A stretch of 64,000 nt of DNA from JAEUOS01 sp040382235. GTDB lineage: Bacteria; Pseudomonadota; Gammaproteobacteria; Burkholderiales; JAEUOS01. Shown here in pieces: positions 49,683-58,858 of this stretch (position 1 is its first letter; each line of letters begins with the position of its first letter). Made by a program: the position numbers and the translations under genes. The stretch is taken from contig JBEIFV010000006.1 of assembly GCA_040382235.1 (NCBI GenBank), positions 23,495-87,494 on the forward strand, read 5' to 3'. Below the pieces are notes generated by a model, which saw only the letters and a list, made by a program, of their open reading frames with translations, was not told where the DNA came from and did no database searches.

Positions 49683-49822
49683 TTACCTGGATCAAGCAGT
49701 GGACCAAACGCCTCTTTCGCCCTGTCGATTGGCAGTTCGAGCGTTACATGGCAGGCACCACGGATCGCGCCGATTTCGAACATCGCATGCAGGAATGGGC
49801 GCGTCGTAGCCAGCGCGCGTAA
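49679..49822 (+). CDS. DUF3563 family small protein
   Basis: 47 residues, MITWIKQWTKRLFRPVDWQF then ERYMAGTTDRADFEHRMQEW. This matches DUF3563, a family of about 50 residues found mostly in Burkholderiales; the F-E-R-Y-(L/M)-(A)-x-(S/T)-T-D core is its signature. The function is unknown; the amphipathic basic N-terminus could associate with membranes. AAGGAC precedes the start. It supports a Burkholderiales origin for this chromosome. Confidence 0.85.
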   Translation: MITWIKQWTKRLFRPVDWQFERYMAGTTDRADFEHRMQEWARRSQRA

Positions 49823-49934
49823 AGCCGGGGGCACCCGGGAAAAATGCCGCGCGGTCGGCGTTTGAATGCCTGACGCGACCGATCGGTGTTCTCGTGCTGG
49901 CCCGCTGCCTGTTGACCGGCTGCGAGCCTGGCGC

Positions 49935-50696
49935 TCAAATCGCGCCAAAGCCGCCATCCACGGCATGCGCGTGGCCGGTCACGAACGAGGCCGCGTCCGA
50001 GCATAGCCACAGCACCGCGGCGGCTACTTCGTCCGCCTCGCCAATGCGCCCCAGCGGATGCATGGCAAGGGCCCTGGGCGCGATAGCGGGGTCGGCTTCG
50101 AGCGCGCGCTGATACATGGCGGTGCGAATCACCCCCGGGCAGACCGCGTTGACGCGGACTTTCCTTTTGGCAAATTCGACCGCCGCCGTCTTGGTCAACC
50201 CCAGCACGGCATGCTTGGACGCCGCGTAGGCGGCCATTTTCGGCGCCGCCTTCAAGCCTGCCACCGAAGCGGTGTTGACAATCGCACCGCCGCCCTGCAA
50301 AGCCATTTGCGCCAGCTCGTATTTGAGGCATAGCCACACGCCCTTGACATTGACCGCCATGATGCGATCGAAGGTCGATTCCTCGCATTCGGTGATGCGC
50401 ATGTGCTCGATTTCGATACCTGCATTGTTGAAGGCGCAGTCAAGCCGGCCATAGGCCGCCACCGTCGCCTTGACCAGCGCTTCGACCTGGGCGGCACGGG
50501 TGACGTCGGTGCAAACGAAAAGGGCTGTGGCGCCCGCCGCGCGCGCAAGTGTTGCGGTTTCCTCACCCGCGGCCTGATCGATATCGGCCAGCGCCAAGCG
50601 GGCGCCGCCTGCGGCGAACGCCAGCGCGGTGGCGCGGCCGATGCCACCGCCTGCGCCGGTGATCAATACCGCCTTGCCGGAAAATCCTTGGTTCAT
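49935..50696 (-). CDS. Short-chain dehydrogenase/reductase (SDR)
   Basis: 253 residues from MNQGFSGKAVLITGAGGGIG. NAD(P) motif TGAGGGIG (residues 14-21), ADIDQ for NAD(H) preference, NNAG near residue 90 and catalytic Ser in ASVAG plus Tyr and Lys in YAASKH. The ending GHAHAVDGGFGAI is typical of classical SDRs. It oxidises or reduces an alcohol/ketone; the substrate is unknown. Single gene converging with the DUF3563 gene. Confidence 0.93.
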   Translation of the reverse strand: MNQGFSGKAVLITGAGGGIGRATALAFAAGGARLALADIDQAAGEETATLARAAGATALFVCTDVTRAAQVEALVKATVAAYGRLDCAFNNAGIEIEHMRITECEESTFDRIMAVNVKGVWLCLKYELAQMALQGGGAIVNTASVAGLKAAPKMAAYAASKHAVLGLTKTAAVEFAKRKVRVNAVCPGVIRTAMYQRALEADPAIAPRALAMHPLGRIGEADEVAAAVLWLCSDAASFVTGHAHAVDGGFGAI

Positions 50697-50788
50697 GTGG
50701 TCTTCCCTTGTATGTTTGGAGCGAACGCGCCGCCGCACGTGGGTGCCGTGCCACGCCCGGCCGAAACTCCGTGCGCATGCGGACTGCG

Positions 50789-51199
50789 TCAACTCATGAA
50801 GTGCTTTTGCCGCAGCTTCGGCGCCACTTTGCCCAACTTGATGAAGTCCTGATCATGGTGCAACAGGATCAGGTCATTTTCGATCGCGCAGCGGGCGATC
50901 AGGCAGTCCAGGGTCGAGCGCACCGTGAAGCCGCGGCGCCGGCAATCGAAGTAGAGATTGGCGGCAGCCGCGTGGCTGGTTGCGGGCTCTTCGAAACGAT
51001 AAAAGCGCTGGCCGCCGAAATAGTCGCGCAAGCGCGCAAAACTGCCCGCATCGCTCGCGCCCTGCAGAATTTCCATGTAGACGATATCGGTAAGGCCGAC
51101 CGCCAGCGGGTTCTGCAGCAACTCGTCCAGCAGGTGCACATGGGCGGCGGCGCGCCCCCGCAGGTAGTCGATCCACACCGAGGTGTCCACCAGATACAT
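50789..51199 (-). CDS. PIN-domain ribonuclease toxin (VapC family)
   Basis: 136 residues from MYLVDTSVWIDYLRGRAAAH. PIN residues D5, E43 (YMEILQGA), D98 (TLDCLIARCA) and D116 (LLHHDQDF) are complete. The related VapC toxins cleave initiator tRNA or other RNAs. It is separated from its antitoxin by a 67-bp gap with a strong hairpin, which is unusual because such pairs mostly overlap. Confidence 0.92.
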   Translation of the reverse strand: MYLVDTSVWIDYLRGRAAAHVHLLDELLQNPLAVGLTDIVYMEILQGASDAGSFARLRDYFGGQRFYRFEEPATSHAAAANLYFDCRRRGFTVRSTLDCLIARCAIENDLILLHHDQDFIKLGKVAPKLRQKHFMS

Positions 51200-51224
51200 T
51201 ATTGAGAATTGCACAATTCATGAC

Positions 51225-51258
51225 AAAAACATGCCTCTGATGAGGCTGTCATGTTTTT
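51225..51258. promoter_or_regulatory. Hairpin between vapB and vapC genes
   Basis: AAAAACATGCCTC, loop TGAT, GAGG, a 4-base bulge, then CATGTTTTT pair as a strong stem (9+4 bp). On the minus-strand transcript it lies between antitoxin and toxin and ends in a run of T, so it could attenuate transcription or protect the antitoxin mRNA end. Confidence 0.6.
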
Positions 51259-51266
51259 GGTAACGA

Positions 51267-51479
51267 TCAATAGGGCTTTGCCGTGCCGGCGCGCATGGCC
51301 TTGTAGTCGTAGTCGTCACGCAAACCGCCAGTCCCTTTCAAATCACGCAAGTTCAGGCGCTTGCGATGGGCGACGAACTCGTGCAGCGCGACATCGACGA
51401 GCTCGCGCATGGTGCTGATCCGTCCGAGTTTCAAGGCTTCCTTCACCAGGGCTTCGTCGAGCACTATGTTGGTACGCAT
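51267..51479 (-). CDS. VapB-family antitoxin (DUF2191-like)
   Basis: 70 residues: MRTNIVLDEALVKEALKLGR then ISTMRELVDVALHEFVAHRK, the ribbon-helix-helix pattern of the short VapB antitoxins that are partners of PIN toxins. The C-terminal LRDDYDYKAMRAGTAKPY would bind the toxin. It starts at ATG 51479 just downstream of a short AT-rich stretch. Confidence 0.9.
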   Translation of the reverse strand: MRTNIVLDEALVKEALKLGRISTMRELVDVALHEFVAHRKRLNLRDLKGTGGLRDDYDYKAMRAGTAKPY

Positions 51480-51631
51480 CGATCAGACATCCCGCAATGT
51501 GTATTGGAATGTGTATTGTGGACTGATTCCGCAGCCCATGCAACACCGGGCAACCACACGAACGCATTGATCGCGGCGCGGAGGGAGCGTTTATCATGCG
51601 GCCTCGAATCTCAAACAATAGCGGTGAACGC

Positions 51632-53071
51632 ATGCCCACCCACTACGACCTGATCATCCGCAACGCCACCATCATCGACGGCCGCCGCACCCCGCGCTTC
51701 ACCGGCGACATCGGCGTCAACGGCGCGCGCATCGCCGCCATTGGCGGTCTTGACGCCGACCGTGGCGAACGCGAGATCGATGCCTCGGGCAAGATCGCAG
51801 CGCCCGGCTTCATCGACTCACACACCCATGACGACCGCTTTTTGCGCTCGCACCCGGCGATGACGCCCAAGGTGAGCCAGGGCGTGACCACCGTGATCGC
51901 CGGCAACTGCGGCATCAGCCTGGCGCCGCTGGTGTCTGCCAACCCGCCGGCGCCACTCAACCTGATCGACGACTCTTCGGCCTACCGTTTTGCGTCATTC
52001 TCCGATTTCATGGACGATCTCGCCGCCAACCCGGCGGCCACTAATGCCGCCTGCATGGTCGGCCACACCACCTTGCGGGTGGCGGCGATGGACCGCCTCG
52101 ACCGCGCCGCCACCGACTCGGAAGCCGCGCACATGGCGGCGATGACCGAGGAAGCCATGCGTGCAGGTGCGATCGGCTTTTCCACCGGCACCTACTACCC
52201 GCCGGCCGCGCATGCCAGCACCGAGGAGATCATCGTAGCCGCCCGGCCGTTGAAGGAGCACGGCGGCCGCTACGTGACCCACATGCGCAATGAAGACGAC
52301 CACATCGTGGCGGCAATGAACGAGGCCTTTCGCATCGGCCGCGAAGTCGGTGTGCCGGTGATCATCTCGCACCACAAGGTGGTGGGGGTGCGCAACTACG
52401 GGCGCTCGGAGGAGACCCTGAAACTGTTGACCGAGGCGCGCCGTGGCCAGGACGTGTGCGTCGACTGCTACCCCTACATCGCCTCTTCCACCATGTTGCG
52501 TGCCGACCGCATTCCCCTGTCGGATCGCATCATCATCACCTGGTCGAAACCGCATCCGGAATTCACAGGGGTCGACCTGCCCGAGGTGGCGCGCCGCATG
52601 GGCCTCACGCAGGAAGAAGCAGTGGCCAAGCTGCTGCCGGCCGGGGCGATCTATTTCTCGATGGACGAGGCCGACGTGCAGCGCATCCTCAAGTTCGAGG
52701 ACACCATGGTCGGCTCCGACGGCATTCCGCATGACATCAAGCCGCACCCGCGCCTGTGGGGCACCTTTCCGCGCGTGCTCGGCCACTACAGTCGCGACAT
52801 CGGCCTGTTTCCGCTGGAAACCGCGGTCTACAAGATGACCGGGTTGACCGCCGCCAAGTTCGGCCTCACCGACCGTGGTGTGCTTGCGGTGGGTGCATTT
52901 GCCGATATCACCGTCTTTGATGCAGCAGAGATCAACGACAGCGCCACCTTCGAGCAACCCACGCAGCCGGCACGCGGGATTGATAGTGTGATCGTCAACG
53001 GCGAAGCGGTGTGGCTGGCCGGCCAGGCGACCGCGGCGCGGCCGGGGCGGCTGTTGCGCAATCGCGCCTGA
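51632..53071 (+). CDS. N-acyl-D-amino-acid deacylase (D-aminoacylase)
   Basis: 479 residues from MPTHYDLIIRNATIIDGRRT. Amidohydrolase metal motif DSHTHDD (H64, H66), the family Cys in AGNCGISLAPL (C93), GAIGFSTGTYYPPAAHASTE, ISHHKVVGVRNYGR and GVLAVGAFADITVFDAAEIN. D-aminoacylases split N-acyl-D-amino acids to the D-amino acid plus a carboxylate using one zinc. It converges with the HyuB gene and shares a region with a D-amino-acid dehydrogenase-like gene, so a D-amino-acid salvage module is likely. Confidence 0.92.
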   Translation: MPTHYDLIIRNATIIDGRRTPRFTGDIGVNGARIAAIGGLDADRGEREIDASGKIAAPGFIDSHTHDDRFLRSHPAMTPKVSQGVTTVIAGNCGISLAPLVSANPPAPLNLIDDSSAYRFASFSDFMDDLAANPAATNAACMVGHTTLRVAAMDRLDRAATDSEAAHMAAMTEEAMRAGAIGFSTGTYYPPAAHASTEEIIVAARPLKEHGGRYVTHMRNEDDHIVAAMNEAFRIGREVGVPVIISHHKVVGVRNYGRSEETLKLLTEARRGQDVCVDCYPYIASSTMLRADRIPLSDRIIITWSKPHPEFTGVDLPEVARRMGLTQEEAVAKLLPAGAIYFSMDEADVQRILKFEDTMVGSDGIPHDIKPHPRLWGTFPRVLGHYSRDIGLFPLETAVYKMTGLTAAKFGLTDRGVLAVGAFADITVFDAAEINDSATFEQPTQPARGIDSVIVNGEAVWLAGQATAARPGRLLRNRA

Positions 53072-53099
53072 ACCCGGCTGGTTCTGGCGACAGCACTCC

Positions 53100-54845
53100 T
53101 CAGGCGAGCACTGCTTCCGGCGAGCGCGCGGCACGCAAGGCCGCCGTGGCAGCGCTATCGACCTGCAAAGGCGTGCCACCGATCGCCACGCCATAGGCGA
53201 TGCGGGCCCGCTCAAGCGATAACTTTTCTTCCAGCACGTCGTCTAGTACCAGCAACGGATCGCGAGTGAACGGGTCGCCATAGCCACCACCCGATGGCGT
53301 GATGTGCAGAAACACGTCGCCGCGCGACAAGGCGATGCCTTCGGTGACCAGCACCGGCAGCGTGGTCTCCGTGCCGCCGGCGCGCAGCAGATTGACCGGG
53401 CCGCGGCCGGGCTCGCCACCATTAAGCGCATGCGGCGGGAACGCACGCTTGTCCGAGCGCAGGGAAAACACCGCACTCTCGGCTAACAATTCGTACTCGC
53501 GAATCAGCGAGTTGCCGCCGCGAAACTTGCCGGCGCCGCCGCTATCTGCGGCCAGGCCGTAGCGACGTATGCGCAAGGGCAGATTGGCCTCGATCATTTC
53601 GATCGGCACATTGGACTGGTTGGCGCCCATATGCGGCACGCCTTCCTGGCCGTCGTGGGTGGGCGCCGCACCCCAGGTGCCCATGAAGGTCTCGGCGAAC
53701 ACGAACGGCACGCCACGGTCGTAGCCACCGAAGCTGGGCAAGGTGGAGCCGCCCATGCCGTCGGCGGTAACGCGCTCGGGCAGCGCCTGTGCCAAAGCGC
53801 CGAACATGCAGTCGATCGCGCGATAGCCGGTGATGCCGCGCGCACCGGTAGGCGCCGGATGCACCGAGTTGACCACCGTACCGAGCGGCGCTGTGACATG
53901 AATCGGCCGGGTGAAACCGTGGCAATTCGGAATGTCGGCATTCATCACCGAGCGCAGCGCCGTGTATACCGCCGCCTTGGTGAACGGGATCGGCGTGTTG
54001 ATGCCGCCCGGCACCTGCGGCGAACTGCCGGTCCAGTCGGCGGTGATTTCGTCGCCGGCAACGGTCAGCGTAACCTGGAAAATCACCGGCTGCGGATTGA
54101 CGCCGAGGCCATCAATATGGTCAGTGAAAAGATACACACCGTCGGGAATGTCGCGAATCTCGGCCCGTGTGAGGCGCTCGGCATAGTCATGCAGTTCGGC
54201 GATATAGAGCGCCAGCGTGGCGCCGCCGTAACGCTTGTACAGGTCCTGCATTCCGCGCACGCCGGTGAGACAGGCGGCCATTTGCGCCTTCAGATCGCCG
54301 ATCACCTGATCGGGCACGCGCACGTTGAGCGCGACGATGTCGAAGATCGCCTGGTTGGCGAGCCCAGCGTCATACAACTTGAGGAACGGCAGGCGCAGGC
54401 CTTCCTGGTAGATCTCGATCGCCCCCAGCGCATTGCTGCCCGGCACGATCCCGCCGACATCCGCATGATGGGCCACCGTTGTGACCCATGCTGCCAGTGC
54501 GCTCTCGTAAAAGATCGGCATGATGATGTAAATGTCGGGCAGATGCTGCCCGGCGGCAGCATACGGGTCGTTGGCGATGTACACGTCACCGTCACGCACC
54601 TGCCCGTCGAAACGGCGGATCAGGAAGCGCATCGCATCGTAAAAACTGCCCAGATGCATCGGGGTTGTCACACCTTGCGCCAGGGTCTCGCCGGCTGCAT
54701 CGCACAGGGCGGTCGAAAAATCCATCGAATCGCGCACGATCGGCGAATGCGCGGTGCGCATCAGAATCAGCGCCATTTCGTCGGCAATGGTATCGAAGGC
54801 GTTCTTCAACACTTCTAGACGGATCGGATCAATACCGGGTCGCAT
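53100..54845 (-). CDS. Hydantoinase B/oxoprolinase beta-type subunit (copy 1)
   Basis: 581 residues from MRPGIDPIRLEVLKNAFDTI. The HyuB signature YIANDPYAAAGQHLPDIYI, DVGGIVPGSNALGAIEIYQE and MGGSTLPSFGGYDRGVPFVF are present, and the C-terminal GGYGDPFTRDP is typical. With HyuA it forms an ATP-dependent hydrolase of hydantoin, 5-oxoproline, N-methylhydantoin or acetone-carboxylase-like substrates. It lies 13 bp after hyuA copy 1 and ends the seven-gene operon. Confidence 0.93.
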   Translation of the reverse strand: MRPGIDPIRLEVLKNAFDTIADEMALILMRTAHSPIVRDSMDFSTALCDAAGETLAQGVTTPMHLGSFYDAMRFLIRRFDGQVRDGDVYIANDPYAAAGQHLPDIYIIMPIFYESALAAWVTTVAHHADVGGIVPGSNALGAIEIYQEGLRLPFLKLYDAGLANQAIFDIVALNVRVPDQVIGDLKAQMAACLTGVRGMQDLYKRYGGATLALYIAELHDYAERLTRAEIRDIPDGVYLFTDHIDGLGVNPQPVIFQVTLTVAGDEITADWTGSSPQVPGGINTPIPFTKAAVYTALRSVMNADIPNCHGFTRPIHVTAPLGTVVNSVHPAPTGARGITGYRAIDCMFGALAQALPERVTADGMGGSTLPSFGGYDRGVPFVFAETFMGTWGAAPTHDGQEGVPHMGANQSNVPIEMIEANLPLRIRRYGLAADSGGAGKFRGGNSLIREYELLAESAVFSLRSDKRAFPPHALNGGEPGRGPVNLLRAGGTETTLPVLVTEGIALSRGDVFLHITPSGGGYGDPFTRDPLLVLDDVLEEKLSLERARIAYGVAIGGTPLQVDSAATAALRAARSPEAVLA

Positions 54846-54858
54846 GGCGCTCGCAGGT

Positions 54859-56940
54859 TCAGGTCGGAATTGAAAGAATGATGTTGCCGGTGGCGTCGCG
54901 CTCGGCATGGCAGTCCGGCGGCACCACCGTCGTGCCCTCGTATTCCTCGATGATGAATGGCCCAGCCGCCGGCTCGGCGGATAAATCGAAGCGGCCGATC
55001 ACCGGCGTGGCGACGCTGCCTACATCCGGCCCGAAATAGGCAAGGCGACTGCCGCGCGCAATGCCTGCAACCAAGGGTGCCTCGGAGCGCAGAGCTTTCG
55101 GTCCGCCGGAATCGACGGCGGACGTCACGCGCAAAGTCACGATGTCGATCCGCTTGCCTTCCAGCCGATGCCCATAGGTGCGCTCGTGTTCGGCCTCGAA
55201 CAAGGCTCGCGCAGCCTCGATCGCGCCCGCCGACAATTCGGACGAAATCGCCACGGTCAGTTCAAACGCCTGTCCGAAATAACGCAGATCGGCAAAGCGG
55301 TGGTGACGAACCGCCGCCGCCGGCCGGTTGAGTTCCTCGACCATCGCCGCCTCGAGCGCACCGAAGCGTCGCTCAAGATCCTGTGGATCGGCTTCGCGCG
55401 AATCGCGCAGGTAACTCGCCGATGTATTCATCTCGACATCGGCGAACAGCAGGCCGAGTGCGCTAAACACCCCGGCACCCGGTGGCAGGATCACGCGGCC
55501 GATGCCCAGTGCGCGGGCCAGCGACACAGCATGCACGCCGCCGTTGCCACCAAACGCGAAGATCGAGAAATCGCGCGGATCGCGACCGCGGTAAGTGGTG
55601 ACCGTCTTGACCGCACGCGTCATCACGGTGGTGACCACCGCATGCACCCCCCAGGCTGCCGCCAGGGTGCTCAAACCCAATGGCGCCGCCAGCTTGGCTG
55701 CGATCGCCGCCTCCGACAAATCGCTACGAATCGGAACTGACCCACTGGCCAAACTCGCCGGGTTCAGATAACCCAACACCACGTTCGCATCGGTCACCGT
55801 AGGTTCGACGCCGCCACGGTCGTAGCAGGCCGGGCCGGGTACCGCCCCGGCGCTGTGCGGACCAACTTTGAGCGAGCCGCCGCGGTCGATCCAGACGATG
55901 CTGCCGCCGCCTGCGCCCACCTCCGAGATATCGATCACTGGTAACTTCAACGCATAGCCGCCGCCCTTGACCAGGCGACTGGAAAGCGAAATGCCGCCGC
56001 CGACTTCATACTCGTCGGTACGCACCAGCGCGCCATTCTCGATCAGCGAAGCCTTGGCGGTGGTGCCGCCCATGTCGAAAGAAATCACATTGCGATAGCC
56101 AGCCTGGGCACCAACGTAACGTGCGCCGATGACCCCGGCAGCCGGGCCACATTCGACGATCTGCGCCGGCCGCTTCATCACCGTACGCACATCCACCACG
56201 CCACCGGCCGACTGCATCATCAGCACGCGGGTCGGCAGCTTGCGTGCGCCCAGCATGTCGACCAGCGATTGCAGGTAAGCCTTGACCGGCGGCCCAACCA
56301 GCGAATTGATCACCGTGGTGCTGGTGCGTTCGTATTCGCGAATCTCCGGCAGAATCTCGCAGGACAGCGAAATGAAGGTATCGGGGAACGCTTCACGCAG
56401 GCGTTTGCCGATGGCAAGTTCATGCGCCGGGTTGGCATAGGAGTGCAGCAGGCATACGGCTATCGCTTCCACATCGGCGGCGCGCAGGGCATCGATCATT
56501 TGCTCAAGCGATTGCGCATCGAGCGGCGTTACCACCGCACCGCGCGCGTCGAGCCGTTCGATCACCTCGAAGCGCAGGCGGCGCGGCACCAGTTGCTGCG
56601 GCTTGACGTAAAGCGGCTCGTACAGGCGCGGCACGCGGATGCGGCGCATCTCCAGCACATCGCGAAAGCCGGCGGTGGTCACCAGTGCGGTGCGCGCGCC
56701 CTTGTGCTCCAGGATCGCGTTGGTGGCCACTGTGCAGGCATGCAGCACTTCGCCGATCGATTGCGCGGTCAGCGCCTCACGTTCGACCAGTTGCACGATG
56801 CCTTCGACCACACCGCGTGCGTAATCATCCGGCGTCGAGGGCAGCTTGGCGGTGGCCAGCCGACCATCCGGGAAAATCAGTGCAATGTCGGTGAAGGTTC
56901 CGCCGATATCTGCAGCCACACGCAGGCCGTTTGCGCTCAT
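54859..56940 (-). CDS. Hydantoinase A/oxoprolinase alpha-type subunit (copy 1)
   Basis: 693 residues from MSANGLRVAADIGGTFTDIA. The ASKHA-type ATPase motifs VAADIGGTFTDIALIF (N-terminal phosphate 1) and VISFDMGGTTAKASLIENG (mid domain) are seen, together with VGPHSAGAVPGPACYDRGGV and FAFGGNGGVHAVSLARALGI. It activates the cyclic amide with ATP while HyuB completes hydrolysis. Same length as copy 2 at 61571, from which it has diverged widely, so the substrates may differ. Confidence 0.93.
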   Translation of the reverse strand: MSANGLRVAADIGGTFTDIALIFPDGRLATAKLPSTPDDYARGVVEGIVQLVEREALTAQSIGEVLHACTVATNAILEHKGARTALVTTAGFRDVLEMRRIRVPRLYEPLYVKPQQLVPRRLRFEVIERLDARGAVVTPLDAQSLEQMIDALRAADVEAIAVCLLHSYANPAHELAIGKRLREAFPDTFISLSCEILPEIREYERTSTTVINSLVGPPVKAYLQSLVDMLGARKLPTRVLMMQSAGGVVDVRTVMKRPAQIVECGPAAGVIGARYVGAQAGYRNVISFDMGGTTAKASLIENGALVRTDEYEVGGGISLSSRLVKGGGYALKLPVIDISEVGAGGGSIVWIDRGGSLKVGPHSAGAVPGPACYDRGGVEPTVTDANVVLGYLNPASLASGSVPIRSDLSEAAIAAKLAAPLGLSTLAAAWGVHAVVTTVMTRAVKTVTTYRGRDPRDFSIFAFGGNGGVHAVSLARALGIGRVILPPGAGVFSALGLLFADVEMNTSASYLRDSREADPQDLERRFGALEAAMVEELNRPAAAVRHHRFADLRYFGQAFELTVAISSELSAGAIEAARALFEAEHERTYGHRLEGKRIDIVTLRVTSAVDSGGPKALRSEAPLVAGIARGSRLAYFGPDVGSVATPVIGRFDLSAEPAAGPFIIEEYEGTTVVPPDCHAERDATGNIILSIPT

Positions 56941-57019
56941 CGTTTGCTCGCGTTTGAAGCAACGGCGCGGACACGGATTTTGCAAGCGCGAGGCCGGATG
57001 CCGAACCGTTCGACGCTGT

Positions 57020-58318
57020 TCATTTGGGCGGCCCGAGGACGAAATTGGGAAACCACATGACCGTATCCGGCACGAATGTGATGATCAAGAGCACCACCGT
57101 GAGCGGGATCAGAAACGGGATCACCGCGACACAAACGCGCTCGAACGGCACACCCGAGACTTTGGTGACGATGAACAGCGCCACCCCCACCGGGGGCGTG
57201 ACGATGCCCAGCAACAGGCCGTAGACCGTGATCAGTCCGAAATGCACACGGTCGATCTGAAAATGATCGATCAATGGCAACAGGATGGGAATTAAGATCA
57301 CCATCGCGGGGATCGGTTCGAGCACCGTTCCGATCACCAGAAAAAACACCACCACCAAGCCGAGAAACACCCATTTGTTGTCGGTGGCCAGGAGCACCGC
57401 GCGCGCCAATACCTGCGGCACCTGGTCGATCGCGATCAGCCAGCTCATCACCGTGGATACGCCGATGATCATCATCACCGCCGCGGTCAGCAGAACACTG
57501 TCGGTCAAGGCTTCCATGAAACGGGCGAAGGTCAGCTTGCGATAGCACGCGCCCAGCACCATAGTGTAGGCGCAGGCGACAACACCGGCCTCGACCGCAG
57601 TGGCGAACCCGGTCAGGATCGAACCGACGATGATCAAAGGCGCCGCCAGCGCCGCCATGCCGTCGAACGCTGCCTTGAAAATTTCGGCAGCCGGCATGCG
57701 CGGCTCCAGAGGCACGTTGTACTTCACGGCCACGATGCGGTTGTAGATCATCAGGGAAATCACGATCAGGATGCCGGGACCGATGCCGGCCAGGAAAATC
57801 CGTTCAACCGAGACCGATGCGGAGAACGCGTAGATCAGCAGTGGCACCGAGGGCCACATGGTCGGCCCGATCACCGAGGACGCCACGGTGAGCGCGCATG
57901 CGTAGGGCGCCGGGTAGCCACGTTCGCGCATGGCGCGAATCACCAGGTTGCCGATGCCGGCACAGTCAGCCACCGCCGAACCTGTGATGCCGCCGAAAAA
58001 AAGTGAGCCGATCACGTTGACCTGCGCCAGGCCCGCGCGCATATGGCCCACCAATGCGCTGGCAAAGCGGAAAATCTTGTCGGTCACGCCGATCACGTTC
58101 ATCAGGTTACCGGCGAAGACGAAAAACGGAATCGCCAGCAAGGCTGGAGAATCCACGCCCTCCAAAATCTGCAATGGAAAGACATAGAGCTGTTCCAGGC
58201 TCTGGCCGAAGCCGGCATAAATGATGCCGATCAGGGTCGACACGCCCAGGCCCAGAATCACCGGCACGCCGATGCACATCAACACCATGAAGAGGCCGAA
58301 AATGACTACAGCGACCAT
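57020..58318 (-). CDS. dctM: TRAP transporter large permease (DctM)
   Basis: 432 residues, almost entirely hydrophobic (about 12 helices). Signatures include VFAGNLMNVIGVTDKIFRFA, NVIGSLFFGGITGSAVADCA and LFVIGTVLEPIPAMVILIPI-like stretches, with the C-terminal GLLLGIVTPPVGVALFIVTK. It moves the ligand delivered by DctP using Na+ symport. It overlaps the DctQ gene by 13 bp. Confidence 0.95.
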   Translation of the reverse strand: MVAVVIFGLFMVLMCIGVPVILGLGVSTLIGIIYAGFGQSLEQLYVFPLQILEGVDSPALLAIPFFVFAGNLMNVIGVTDKIFRFASALVGHMRAGLAQVNVIGSLFFGGITGSAVADCAGIGNLVIRAMRERGYPAPYACALTVASSVIGPTMWPSVPLLIYAFSASVSVERIFLAGIGPGILIVISLMIYNRIVAVKYNVPLEPRMPAAEIFKAAFDGMAALAAPLIIVGSILTGFATAVEAGVVACAYTMVLGACYRKLTFARFMEALTDSVLLTAAVMMIIGVSTVMSWLIAIDQVPQVLARAVLLATDNKWVFLGLVVVFFLVIGTVLEPIPAMVILIPILLPLIDHFQIDRVHFGLITVYGLLLGIVTPPVGVALFIVTKVSGVPFERVCVAVIPFLIPLTVVLLIITFVPDTVMWFPNFVLGPPK

Positions 58319-58857
58319 TTCGGCACCTCCGGCGCAACCACTGTTTCAAGGTCGGGTCGAACCACGGCCAACAGCATGTCGTTGATGAAATGGATCAGGA
58401 TCATCAGGGACGACAACAACAAGGGAATCGACAGCACATAACGATGCAGGCCGATGAAATCCATGACGCCCACCTGACGCTGGAACACCTGGCCGGTCTG
58501 CAGCACGATCACCAGCATCATGGTGATGGCGCACAAGCCAGACAGCATGCGAACGCCGAGCCGCAGCTTCGACGGCATGCGCTGCAGAAAGAAGTCCAGG
58601 GTGACATCCAGATTGCGGCGATAGAGCACGAAAAAAGCCAGGAACACAGACCAGGTAAACAGCACCCCGGTCCATGCCCAGACCCACACGATGCCTTTGC
58701 CGGTGAGGTTGCGCACCAGAAGGTTGGCGATATTGAGCACCAGCATGCTGGTCATGCACAGGCATGCGGCCCACAAAAACAGCTTCTCCACCTGCCCGAG
58801 CCAGCCGTTGACCCGCGTGGCCACTCGCATGCCGAACGACTCCCCGGGCAGGCCCAT
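58306..58857 (-). CDS. dctQ: TRAP transporter small permease (DctQ)
   Basis: 183 residues from MGLPGESFGMRVATRVNGWL; a Met 27 bp later is also possible. Four hydrophobic helices, with WAWTGVLFTWSVFLAFFVLY as the second and third, match DctQ. It pairs with DctM in the membrane. Its start is 2 bp from the DctP stop. Confidence 0.93.
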   Translation of the reverse strand: MGLPGESFGMRVATRVNGWLGQVEKLFLWAACLCMTSMLVLNIANLLVRNLTGKGIVWVWAWTGVLFTWSVFLAFFVLYRRNLDVTLDFFLQRMPSKLRLGVRMLSGLCAITMMLVIVLQTGQVFQRQVGVMDFIGLHRYVLSIPLLLSSLMILIHFINDMLLAVVRPDLETVVAPEVPKWSL

Positions 58858-58858
58858 G

